DNA from: an uncultured Ellagibacter sp.
GTDB taxonomy: Bacteria; Actinomycetota; Coriobacteriia; Coriobacteriales; Eggerthellaceae
NCBI GenBank assembly: GCA_934661105.1
Contig: CAKUIV010000124.1
Location: forward strand, 1 to 5,599
DNA length: 5,599 nt
Direction: 5' to 3'
Part shown: piece after piece, positions 1 through 5,599 of the stretch
Position numbering within the stretch: position 1 is the stretch's first letter
Layout of the letters: each line of letters opens with the position of its first letter
Notes under the pieces: generated by a model
The model's input: only the letters and a program-made list of their open reading frames with translations
What the model was told of the DNA's origin: nothing
The model's database searches: none
Made by a program: the position numbers and the translations under genes

Positions 1-51
1 AATCCCGCTTGACTCGAGCGGCTCTTCAACGAGCTGATTTGGAGGAACTTC

Positions 52-429
52 ATGAACGATTTCGGATCGATCCGCACCGCCGTCGAAGCGGTAGCGCCGC
101 GCTACGCGATCGCCCGTGCGTCGATGTTCGACCTGTATGAGAATGACGAATCGCGCATCAGCGGAAACGCGTGCTTGCTGCTCGATGTGGGCATCACGTT
201 CTCGCGCGCCGATGCCGCGCAATTCCGTCGTTTCATCGCCGAAGAGCTCGGCTGCACGGTCGACGTAGTGCTGAGAAGCGCACTTGCATCCGACGACGCG
301 GTGCGCGCCGAGGAGGAGGCGCGCATCGTGTACGAGAACCCCGAAGTCGTACTTGTCAAAGCGAACGCCCCCACCGCTCAAACGGCACCGCCGGCTGCTC
401 CGAAGGCGCCGCAACGGCCGAATCGATAA
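52..429 (+). CDS. Degenerate MNT-type nucleotidyltransferase-fold protein (putative)
   Basis: This is a 125-residue protein. The ATG start is supported by GGAGG at 41-45, six bases upstream. By pattern I read residues 7-95 as a minimal nucleotidyltransferase (MNT) domain: an N-terminal helix (IRTAVEAVAPRY), the strand and turn that normally carry the Gly-Ser motif, a strand CLLLDVG, a helix (ADAAQFRRFIAEELG), a strand VDVVLRSAL, and a closing RIVYE. In active relatives the turn reads roughly FGS...SDxD. Here it reads FDL (26-28) and GNAC (38-41), so Gly, Ser and both metal-binding Asp residues are missing. Only the third acidic position (Asp71) seems kept. A Pro/Ala-rich tail (about 104-125) follows. 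Such proteins often pair with HEPN toxins or HTH proteins, but no partner is in view: the first 51 bases are too short to identify what precedes the gene. No catalytic activity is expected. The family call is from recalled pattern and is moderately sure; the reading frame itself is more secure. Confidence 0.75.
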   Translation: MNDFGSIRTAVEAVAPRYAIARASMFDLYENDESRISGNACLLLDVGITFSRADAAQFRRFIAEELGCTVDVVLRSALASDDAVRAEEEARIVYENPEVVLVKANAPTAQTAPPAAPKAPQRPNR

Positions 430-502
430 ATCCTGGTCACAAATCGCCGAAATGCGTCGCGCGGCGGCGTTTCTGGACGATTTCCTTGCTGGCCGAGCCG
501 CA

Positions 503-535
503 TTACGCCCCATTTCAATGCGAAATGGGGCGTAA
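503..535. repeat. Perfect 14-bp inverted repeat (hairpin; possible terminator or operator)
   Basis: The arm TTACGCCCCATTTC (503-516) is exactly complementary to GAAATGGGGCGTAA (522-535), with a 5-base loop AATGC. The position, 73 bases after the MNT-like stop codon, would suit a transcription terminator. However, the 3' flank on the plus strand is CTATTCTC and not a run of T, and the minus-strand flank has no T run either. A weak or factor-assisted terminator, a protein-binding palindrome or a dispersed genomic repeat are all possible. The structure is certain, the role is not. Confidence 0.65.
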
Positions 536-650
536 CTATTCTCGGGGCAATTCTTTACTCCGTCATTTTGGCCAAACGGGAACGCATATCGACGATCTGT
601 GACCACTTTTCGCGCCTTCGGTCCCTTCGTTTCCGCAGTTTTCGCGGGGG

Positions 651-681
651 TTCACGCGTGCGTGCGCGCTTTCGCTATCAT
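651..681 (+). promoter_or_regulatory. Weak candidate promoter for asnB
   Basis: TATCAT at 676-681 resembles a -10 box, and TTCACG at 651-656 is a partial match to a -35 box. The 19-base spacer is longer than ideal. Transcription would start near 688 and give a leader of about 90 bases that contains the hairpin at 717-749. This is inference from short matches only. Confidence 0.25.
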
Positions 682-716
682 AGTGAGCACCATGCGCGAA
701 GCGCACGCGAGATCGC

Positions 717-749
717 GCCGCGGCAAACCGCAGGTTTGCAAGCCGCGGC
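717..749 (+). promoter_or_regulatory. Strong leader hairpin upstream of the asnB ribosome binding site
   Basis: An inner stem pairs GCAAACC (723-729) with GGTTTGC (733-739) around a 3-base loop GCA. An outer stem pairs GCCGCG (717-722) with CGCGGC (744-749), leaving a 4-base bulge (740-743) on the 3' side, for 13 base pairs in all. The hairpin ends 13 bases before the AGGAG that serves asnB. CTTC (749-752) could pair with GAAG (761-764), which touches the ribosome binding site and competes with the last hairpin pair. There is no T run, so it is not a standard terminator. A regulatory role in translation or mRNA stability is possible but unproven. Confidence 0.45.
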
Positions 750-776
750 TTCATCCATACGAAGGAGAAACCAACC

Positions 777-2780
777 ATGTGCGGAATATGCGGGTTCACC
801 CGAGCGACCGATGCCGACACACCAACCCTGAAAGCAATGTGCGACATCATGGCTCACCGCGGCCCCGACGGCGAAGGACAGTATCTCGACGCCGAAAGCG
901 GCATCGCGCTCGGGCATAGGCGCCTGTCGCTCATCGACCTCGCAGGCGGAAACCAGCCTATGGTGCGCGCCACAGGCGAGCGCGCCTCGGCGATCACCTC
1001 CCCCGCCGTCATGCCCGACGGCACGCCCTGCGGCTCTCCCGAGTCCATGCTCGCGAAGGGAGATTTCGCAATCGTCTTCAACGGCGAGATCTACAACTAC
1101 AAGGACCTGCGCACCGAGCTTGAATCCGACGGCTGGGCCTTCCAGACCAACTCCGACACCGAAGTGCTGCTTACGGGCTATCTGGCCTGGGGCGAAGGCG
1201 TGCTCGATCGCCTGCGCGGCATGTTCGCGTTCGCCATCTGGAACCGCGCATCCCGCGAACTGTTCTGTGCGCGCGACTTCTTCGGCATCAAGCCGTTCTA
1301 CTACACGCAGCAAAACGGGCGGTTCATCTTCGCGTCGGAAATCAAATGCATCCTGGAACACCCGGCGTACACGCGCGAGCTCAACCGCGAGGCGCTCGAG
1401 CAGTACCTGTGCTTCCAGTTCAGCGCGCTACCGGAAACGTTCTTCAAGGGGATCTTCAAGCTGGCGCCCGCCCACTGCATGACCGTGCACGCCGATGGAA
1501 CGATCGACGAGCGCCGCTATTGGCGCCCGGAATACCACTTCGACGAAACGCGCAGCCGCGAGGACACCGCCCGCGCCATCGACGAGGTCATGCGCGACAG
1601 CGTGCGCTACCACAACGTGGCCGACGTGGAAGTCGGGAGCTTCCTGTCGTCCGGCATCGACTCGAGCTACATGGCGGCATGCCTCGCCAAGGAAAACCCC
1701 GACATCAAGACGTTCACCGTCGGATTCGAATGCTACAAGCACGCCGCCGCGAACAACGCCGAAGGCGCAGGCGGAAAGACGATGCGCGATGAGATTTCCT
1801 GGGCACGCGAACTCGCCGACGAGCTCGGCATCGCGAACACCGACAAGTACATCGGCGAGGAAGAGTACTGGGCAAGCCTGCCGCGCGTGCAGTGGCATAT
1901 GGACGAGCCGTCGGCCGACCCGTCGGCGGTAGCGCTGTATTTCGTGGATCAAATCGCGGCCACGCAGGTGAAGGCGGTGCTTTCGGGCGAAGGTGCCGAC
2001 GAGTTCTTCGGAGGCTATCGAATCTATCAAACGCCGTTTTCGAATGCCAAGGTAAGCTGGGCACCGAAGGGCCTGCTCAGGGGCGCGTCCCACGCCATGC
2101 GGGCGCTCCATCTGCGCGGCGCGAACTATCTTGAGCGTGCAAGCGAAACCGCCGAGGACTGGTATTACACCAACGCGAACGGCGTCGCGTTCACGCCCGC
2201 GGAGCGCGCACGCCTGCTCAAGGGGGGCTGCAACGCACCCGCCCCGCAATCGCTCACCGCGCCCGTGTACGCGGAAGTCGCGAGCCTCGACGAGACGACG
2301 CGCATGCAGTACGTCGACTTGTACTTCTGGCTCGTGGGCGACATCCTGCTCAAGACCGACAAGATGTCCATGGCCCATTCGCTCGAAAGCCGCGTGCCGT
2401 TCTTGGATCGTCGCGTGTTCGACCTTTCGGCCACCATTCCCACCTGCTTGAAGGCGAACGAGCAGCAGACGAAGCTCACGTTGCGCGACGCCGCGCAGTA
2501 CGCCATCCCCAAAGACTGGGCGCAGAAGGAAAAACTCGGCTTCCCCGTACCGGTCGTGAACTGGCTGCGCGAGGAACGCTACTACACCATGGTGAAAGAG
2601 TGGTTCACGGGCGATATCGCGCGCGAGTTCTTCAACACCGACGAGCTTGTGCGTCTGCTCGACGAGCACAAAGCCGGTGTCGACCGCAGCCGCAAGATCT
2701 GGATCGTGTTCATGTTCCTCATGTGGTACAAGATCTACTTCGTCGACCGCACCGTGCCCGAGAAGCCGGAGGCTCGATAA
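777..2780 (+). CDS. asnB: Asparagine synthetase, glutamine-hydrolysing
   Basis: This cytoplasmic enzyme converts aspartate, glutamine and ATP to asparagine, glutamate, AMP and PPi. It has 667 residues; the start is fixed by AGGAG at 763-767 and by the MCGICGF N-terminus, in which Cys2 becomes the N-terminal nucleophile after Met removal. The class II glutaminase domain spans about 2-215 and shows RGPDG (28-32), GHRRLSLIDL (46-55), FNGEIYN (101-107) and SDTEVLL (126-132). The synthetase domain shows the PP-loop SSGIDSS (291-297), LSGEGADE (402-409), KTDKMSMAHSLESR (526-539) and VPFLD (540-544). Compared with E. coli AsnB, about 28 extra residues lie between QPM (60-62) and FNGEIYN. A second apparent insertion, about 16-18 residues, sits near 320-338, soon after TVGFE (315-319). 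The motifs named here are intact, so activity is expected. The gene seems monocistronic: a structured leader lies upstream and a terminator follows 24 bases after the stop. Confidence 0.97.
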   Translation: MCGICGFTRATDADTPTLKAMCDIMAHRGPDGEGQYLDAESGIALGHRRLSLIDLAGGNQPMVRATGERASAITSPAVMPDGTPCGSPESMLAKGDFAIVFNGEIYNYKDLRTELESDGWAFQTNSDTEVLLTGYLAWGEGVLDRLRGMFAFAIWNRASRELFCARDFFGIKPFYYTQQNGRFIFASEIKCILEHPAYTRELNREALEQYLCFQFSALPETFFKGIFKLAPAHCMTVHADGTIDERRYWRPEYHFDETRSREDTARAIDEVMRDSVRYHNVADVEVGSFLSSGIDSSYMAACLAKENPDIKTFTVGFECYKHAAANNAEGAGGKTMRDEISWARELADELGIANTDKYIGEEEYWASLPRVQWHMDEPSADPSAVALYFVDQIAATQVKAVLSGEGADEFFGGYRIYQTPFSNAKVSWAPKGLLRGASHAMRALHLRGANYLERASETAEDWYYTNANGVAFTPAERARLLKGGCNAPAPQSLTAPVYAEVASLDETTRMQYVDLYFWLVGDILLKTDKMSMAHSLESRVPFLDRRVFDLSATIPTCLKANEQQTKLTLRDAAQYAIPKDWAQKEKLGFPVPVVNWLREERYYTMVKEWFTGDIAREFFNTDELVRLLDEHKAGVDRSRKIWIVFMFLMWYKIYFVDRTVPEKPEAR

Positions 2781-2804
2781 GGCGAGGGCGCCAGGAAACG
2801 ACGA

Positions 2805-2849
2805 CGGGCGGCGGGGCATCTGCGTTTATGCAGGTGCCCCGCCCGTTTT
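2805..2849. terminator. Intrinsic terminator of asnB, probably shared with the convergent truA transcript
   Basis: The 5' arm at 2805-2823 pairs with the 3' arm at 2830-2845 around the loop GTTTAT. CGGGC (2805-2809) pairs with GCCCG (2841-2845) and GGGGCATCTGC (2813-2823) pairs with GCAGGTGCCCC (2830-2840, including one G-T pair), leaving GGC (2810-2812) bulged. TTTT (2846-2849) follows on the plus strand. On the minus strand the same stem is followed by the moderately T-rich TCGTCGTTTCC, so it may also stop transcripts coming from truA and the 89-residue gene. Confidence 0.88.
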
Positions 2850-2917
2850 ACGGGAAGAGACTGCGCGACAAGGGAAACGCCGCGCGATGCAGGCAAGCGC
2901 AACGATTCCCACGAAAC

Positions 2918-3187
2918 CTATGCTAGTTTCGACACATCGACCGCTGCAAGGCGGCCTGTTCGTTCGTCGGCGAAGAGGCTCATCCTACCGTCGCGGCTCC
3001 GATAGATTTCTTTGAACGTGAGCAAATTGCGAGCAGCCGCATGGGACTCGGCGCCCTTCTTACCGCGCACGACCTGAGCGGTTTCCTCGCGCGATGCACT
3101 TCGATCCGCGGATTCGCTGCCGCTTCCGCGCACATGACGCTGCACGGTCCCAGCTCGATCCTCCCGAAGCACGTCTCGCTTAAACAT
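2918..3187 (-). CDS. Small hypothetical protein overlapping the truA end
   Basis: The reading frame starts at the ATG at 3187-3185, inside the last codons of truA, and overlaps truA by 8 bases (ATGTTTAA). It gives 89 residues and ends in TAG at 2918-2920. I do not recognise a family. The N-terminal half is charged and polar, with many Arg, Glu and Ser and no membrane segment or signal peptide. The C-terminal part, from about residue 55 (LLTFKEIYRSRDGR, MSLFADERTGRL, AAVDVSKLA), alternates hydrophobic and polar residues and looks like a small beta-hairpin domain. The start has no clear Shine-Dalgarno sequence, so translation is probably coupled to termination of truA. A longer reading of the same frame, back to 3328, runs antiparallel-free within truA and is unlikely. 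The gene could be a lineage-specific conserved protein; chance opening in GC-rich DNA is the alternative. Confidence 0.55.
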   Translation of the reverse strand: MFKRDVLREDRAGTVQRHVRGSGSESADRSASREETAQVVRGKKGAESHAAARNLLTFKEIYRSRDGRMSLFADERTGRLAAVDVSKLA

Positions 3188-3989
3188 GGTCGCGCACGCC
3201 ATCGTAGCTGACATTCCAGAAAACAAGCCCCTGAGCAGGGGCATTCTCGCCTGCTGCACAGCGATCGCGCGCTTCGAGCACGTGTTCCACCCATTTCGGC
3301 TCGCGCTGTCCGCGGCCAACCATGACAAGCGTGCCCACGATCGTGCGCACCATGGAATGCAAAAACGCGTTTCCCTTCACGGTGATCACGAGTGCTCGTT
3401 CCCCCATCACGTCGGTCTCAGTGAACGAGATATCGTGCACATTGCGACAGGTGGGCTTGCCAACAGCCGAAACAGCCATGCAGAAGCTCTTGAAGTCGTG
3501 CTCGCCGATGAGCGCACGCGACCCCTCGCGCATCGCCTCGACATCAAGCGGCTTGGGGATATGCCAGGAAAAATCGCGTAGGAAAATGGGCGGCGTCGAT
3601 TCAGTGCAGATGAAGTAGCGGTATTCGCGCTCCGTCGCGTCGAAACGCGCCGAAAAGCCAACCGGCCGTTCGTCGATCGAGCGAATCGCGATGCTTTCAT
3701 GCGTGAGCGCGTTGAGCGAACGCGTCAAGCTTGAAAATGAGCGGTCGGCAAGCTCGTCGGGGTCAAGACTGAAGCTTACCACCTGCCCACGTGCGTGTAC
3801 GCCAGCGTCGGTGCGACCCGCGCACACCGTTTCAACCTCGCGCCGGAAAAGGAGCTCGAGCGCATGCTCGATCTCGCCCTGCACCGTAAGCTGGCCGGGC
3901 TGGCGCGCGAAACCCGAGAAGGGCGCACCGTTGTAGGCCACGCCGAGCGAAAGCGTCATGAAATCTTGAGTGTTTTCCATACGAGGCAT
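3180..3989 (-). CDS. truA: tRNA pseudouridine synthase A (positions 38-40)
   Basis: TruA isomerises uridines 38, 39 and 40 in the anticodon stem-loop of many tRNAs to pseudouridine. This reading has 269 residues, close to the usual length. Visible family signatures are the N-terminal LGVAYNG...GFARQ...TVQGEIE (14-41), the catalytic-Asp motif AGRTDAGVHARGQ (57-69, Asp61), FSARFDATEREYRY (112-125), GEHDFKSFC (162-170), GNAFLHSMVRTIVGTLV (206-222) and APAQGLVFWNVSY (250-262). Where many homologues have a Trp (GW.Q) this one has Phe27. The start is uncertain. ATG codons at 3989, 3980 and 3959 are all in frame and none has a good ribosome binding site. Family alignment would accept 3959, which gives an MTLSLGVAYNG start and an ATGA overlap with an upstream open frame. 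A TATCAT (3993-3988) could be a -10 box for a leaderless start at 3980. The longest form is given here. It lies downstream of dnaE on the same strand. Confidence 0.95.
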   Translation of the reverse strand: MPRMENTQDFMTLSLGVAYNGAPFSGFARQPGQLTVQGEIEHALELLFRREVETVCAGRTDAGVHARGQVVSFSLDPDELADRSFSSLTRSLNALTHESIAIRSIDERPVGFSARFDATEREYRYFICTESTPPIFLRDFSWHIPKPLDVEAMREGSRALIGEHDFKSFCMAVSAVGKPTCRNVHDISFTETDVMGERALVITVKGNAFLHSMVRTIVGTLVMVGRGQREPKWVEHVLEARDRCAAGENAPAQGLVFWNVSYDGVRDHV

Positions 3990-4057
3990 GATACCGTATC
4001 AAGCTTGATTCCGAGCGCCTTATGCACGCTTCGCGCGAAAGGCGCCGTCAAATCCAT
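3956..4057 (-). CDS. Possible small ORF ending in an ATGA overlap with an internal truA start
   Basis: This minus-strand frame stays open from just after the dnaE stop (4213) down to a TGA at 3958-3956, 85 codons in all. The only ATG is at 4057 and gives 33 residues starting MDLTAPFARSVHKALGIKL. A TTG at 4087 would add ten more, with LGEPFAAQLL before that Met. The translation is amphipathic and protein-like, and its stop overlaps the truA ATG at 3959 as ATGA, the usual layout for translational coupling. Against it, neither start has a Shine-Dalgarno sequence and the frame lies partly under the alternative truA 5' end. It could be a real small protein, a decayed gene, or chance. Confidence 0.25.
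   Translation of the reverse strand: MDLTAPFARSVHKALGIKLDTVSCLVWKTLKIS
3990..4010. promoter_or_regulatory. Two overlapping palindromes upstream of truA
   Basis: GATAC-C-GTATC (3990-4000) is an odd-centred palindrome and ATCAAGCTTGAT (3998-4009) is a perfect 12-bp palindrome; they share three bases. They lie directly against the 5' end of the longest truA reading and beside the TATCAT that could be a -10 box. An operator for truA is possible. Short palindromes also arise by chance, and these lie inside the candidate small ORF. Confidence 0.3.
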
Positions 4058-4156
4058 AAGCAGCTGGGCTGCGAAGGGCTCTCCCAACAGCTTCAGATGA
4101 GCTCTTCGCGATGTGCCCCTGCAAAAGGCGAATCCGAAGCAACCGCCCGCAAACGA

Positions 4157-4190
4157 CGCGAGCCTGCAGGGTTCACCCCGCAGACCCGCG
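4157..4190 (-). terminator. Hairpin after the dnaE stop; possible weak terminator
   Basis: On the minus strand the arm from 4190 to 4176 (CGCGGGTCTGCGGGG) pairs along all 15 bases with the arm from 4171 to 4157 (CCCTGCAGGCTCGCG) around the loop TGAA, using three G-U pairs. On the plus strand those three become A-C mismatches, so the fold is favoured in dnaE-sense RNA. It begins 23 bases after the dnaE stop. The following bases, TCGTTTGC, make only a poor T run. It could be a weak terminator or a 3'-end stabiliser between dnaE and truA. Confidence 0.5.
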
Positions 4191-4213
4191 GAAACAGCAT
4201 GTCGGTAAACGGT

Positions 4214-5599
4214 TTATGCGATAAGCACCCCGTAACCGAACAGATCTTGCAACTCGCTGCGCATGACGGGTGACGTCGCATCGACGGTGACGGGCAGCTC
4301 CGCGCGGAACTTCCTGCCATCGTTTTGGGTGACGAACAACACCACGCCATCACGACCCGGATACGACTGGAGAATACGGCTCAAACGCAACGACTTCTGC
4401 TGGTCGAAATCGTACGACGGAACCTTCAGTTCGAGATGGGTCGGCCGAGCGTCTTCCTCGTTCAGCTCGATTTCCTCGATCTCGAACGCCATGATCTGGT
4501 TGCCGCGATCGTTGTGCTCGAACTTGCCCTTTATCTTGACGATGGCATCCTCGTGGATGGCTTCGGCGTTGTCGTCGTACTTGAAGCAGATGCATTCCAC
4601 GTGGCCCGTTGTATCCTCGAGCGAGAACGTCGCCATCTTCGTGCCGCGCTTCGTGAGCTTAACCACAACGTTGGACACCATGCCGACGAACACCGCCGAC
4701 TTGATTTCCTTCGTGCGCTCGGCCAAATCGCCCAGCTGGTACTTCGTCATGTGGGAAATCGCGTTCTCGTACGGTGCGAGCGGGTGCTCGGACACGTAGA
4801 TCTTCATGATTTCCTTTTCGTAGGCGAGCTTCGTGCGCTTGTCCCATTCAACGCCATCGGGCGCCGGCACGTCTTCCTGGAAACCGGAGTCCTCGTCGTC
4901 GGAGAACAAGTCGAACATGCTGACCTGACCGGCTTCGCGATCCTTCTGACGCTTCGAGGCGTTTTCGAGCAGCGGCGTCTCGTCGAGGAAGTACATAAGC
5001 TGCTTACGCGTGTACCCCGTCGAATCGAAAGCGCCGCCCTTGATCAGGGCTTCGAGCGTTTTGCGGTTGAAGCACTTGGCGTCGACGCGGTTCACGAAGT
5101 CATGCAGGCTCGTGAACGGGCCGTTTTCCTCGCGCTCGGCGATGATGGCATCCGCAACGTTGCGACCCACGCCGCGCACACCGACGAGCCCGAAACGGAT
5201 GCCGTCCTTAACGGGCGTGAACTCCGCGTTCGACGAGTTGATGTCAGGCGGCAGCACGGGCGTGCCGTTGTGGTTGCAGCTCGCGATGTAGCGAATGAGG
5301 CGGTCGGTATTGCCCATATAGCTCGACAAGACAGCAGCCATGTACTCGTTCGGGTAATGCGCCTTCAAGTACGCCGTGCGCATGACCAGGATGGAATACG
5401 CGGCCGAATGCGACTTGTTGAACGCGTACTTCGCGAACTTCTCCGCGTCGTCCCAAATCTTCTTCGCGATGTCGAGCGAGTAGCCGTTGGCGACCGCGCC
5501 GTTGTTCCAGTCTTCCTGGAGCATGCGCATGATGTCGAGCTTCTTCTTGCCCATTGCCTTGCGCAGCTTGTCTGCCTTGCCGGCGGAAAAGCCGCTCAT
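4214..5599 (-). CDS. dnaE: DNA polymerase III alpha subunit, C-terminal part (5' end outside window)
   Basis: This is the catalytic subunit of the replicative polymerase; only the last 461 codons are in view and the gene continues beyond the right edge. The Met at the edge is internal (MSGFSAGKADKLRKAMGKKK is a conserved interior DnaE stretch), so this is not a truncation. In order, the fragment shows the end of the finger region (about 1-130, with YAFNKSHSAAYSILVMRTAYLKAHYP at 58-83), a helix-hairpin-helix DNA-binding region (FGLVGVRGVGRNVADAII, 136-153), a linker, an OB fold (about 300-380, FVGMVSNVVVKL and MATFSLEDTTGHVEC) and the C-terminal domain. QVSMF (225-229) matches the internal beta-clamp binding motif of DnaE proteins (QADMF in E. 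coli). The palm-domain catalytic Asp residues and the PHP domain are not in the window. The stop is TAA at 4216-4214. Confidence 0.97.
   Translation of the reverse strand: MSGFSAGKADKLRKAMGKKKLDIMRMLQEDWNNGAVANGYSLDIAKKIWDDAEKFAKYAFNKSHSAAYSILVMRTAYLKAHYPNEYMAAVLSSYMGNTDRLIRYIASCNHNGTPVLPPDINSSNAEFTPVKDGIRFGLVGVRGVGRNVADAIIAEREENGPFTSLHDFVNRVDAKCFNRKTLEALIKGGAFDSTGYTRKQLMYFLDETPLLENASKRQKDREAGQVSMFDLFSDDEDSGFQEDVPAPDGVEWDKRTKLAYEKEIMKIYVSEHPLAPYENAISHMTKYQLGDLAERTKEIKSAVFVGMVSNVVVKLTKRGTKMATFSLEDTTGHVECICFKYDDNAEAIHEDAIVKIKGKFEHNDRGNQIMAFEIEEIELNEEDARPTHLELKVPSYDFDQQKSLRLSRILQSYPGRDGVVLFVTQNDGRKFRAELPVTVDATSPVMRSELQDLFGYGVLIA

Larger units (their letters stand above)
430..776. other. Intergenic region with hairpins, no credible gene
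   Basis: This is a 347-base gap between the MNT-like gene and asnB. The reading frames that cross it (568-831 and 599-919 on plus, 563-850 on minus) are Arg-rich or of low plausibility, lack a ribosome binding site, and run into asnB in the wrong frame. It contains a perfect inverted repeat at 503-535, a weak promoter candidate at 651-681 and a leader hairpin at 717-749. I see no T-box consensus or other named riboswitch. An unannotated small RNA between 536 and 670 cannot be excluded by reading alone. Confidence 0.6.

Noticed and set aside
1..51. Tail of an upstream gene (possible HEPN or HTH partner of the MNT-like protein)
   Set aside because: Two frames end in TGA (10-12 and 35-37) and a third runs on into the next gene, so the real tail cannot be identified from so few bases.
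430..776. T-box or other named riboswitch controlling asnB
   Set aside because: No T-box consensus or recognisable aptamer core was found; only unnamed hairpins are present.
563..919. Several frames (563-850 minus, 568-831 plus, 599-919 plus) crossing the asnB leader
   Set aside because: They are Arg-rich or of low plausibility, lack ribosome binding sites and overlap the asnB start in other frames.
678..1361. 227-codon minus-strand reading frame
   Set aside because: It overlaps the asnB 5' half and leader, and shows no recognisable domain.
1428..2819. 463-codon minus-strand reading frame opposite asnB
   Set aside because: It is a shadow caused by G/C-rich third codon positions; the plus strand encodes an unmistakable AsnB across the same bases.
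4015..4045. Inverted repeat GCGCCTT (4015-4021) / AAGGCGC (4039-4045)
   Set aside because: The 7-bp arms enclose a 17-base loop and no T run follows; this is compatible with chance in GC-rich DNA.
4263..4799. 178-codon plus-strand reading frame
   Set aside because: It is antisense to the clearly coding dnaE C-terminal region.
5400..5599. Apparent dnaE start at the right edge
   Set aside because: The Met at 5599 belongs to a conserved interior stretch of DnaE, so the gene simply runs past the window; it is not a short paralogue.

Overview
The window is GC-rich DNA, densely coded and with high G/C at third codon positions. The proteins fit a high-GC Gram-positive bacterium. The DnaE wording, the long AsnB and a stand-alone MNT-fold protein suggest Coriobacteriia, possibly the Eggerthella/Slackia group. 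That placement is inferred from recall and was not tested by any search.

Layout, left to right. (1) At 52-429 (+) lies a 125-residue protein that reads like a minimal nucleotidyltransferase (MNT) domain whose catalytic motif has decayed. (2) At 430-776 is a 347-base region without a credible gene. It holds a perfect 14-bp inverted repeat (503-535), a weak promoter candidate (651-681) and a strong hairpin (717-749) just upstream of the asnB ribosome binding site. (3) At 777-2780 (+) is asnB, a complete glutamine-hydrolysing asparagine synthetase with two apparent insertions. (4) At 2805-2849 is a strong intrinsic terminator that sits between convergent transcripts.

Everything to the right is on the minus strand and reads dnaE, then truA, then a small gene. 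dnaE (4214-5599) is the C-terminal part of the replicative DNA polymerase III alpha subunit and runs off the right edge. A 224-base gap follows, with a hairpin just after the dnaE stop, a possible small reading frame whose TGA overlaps an internal truA ATG, and two overlapping palindromes. truA (3180-3989) is a complete tRNA pseudouridine synthase. Its last codons overlap the start of an 89-residue uncharacterised gene (2918-3187).

The core genes are housekeeping: replication, tRNA modification and asparagine synthesis. I found no CRISPR array, insertion sequence, phage gene or recognisable defence cassette. The least ordinary items are the catalytically degenerate MNT-like protein, the 89-residue gene coupled to truA, the possible small reading frame between dnaE and truA, and the structured asnB leader. 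None of these amounts to clear evidence of a new system.
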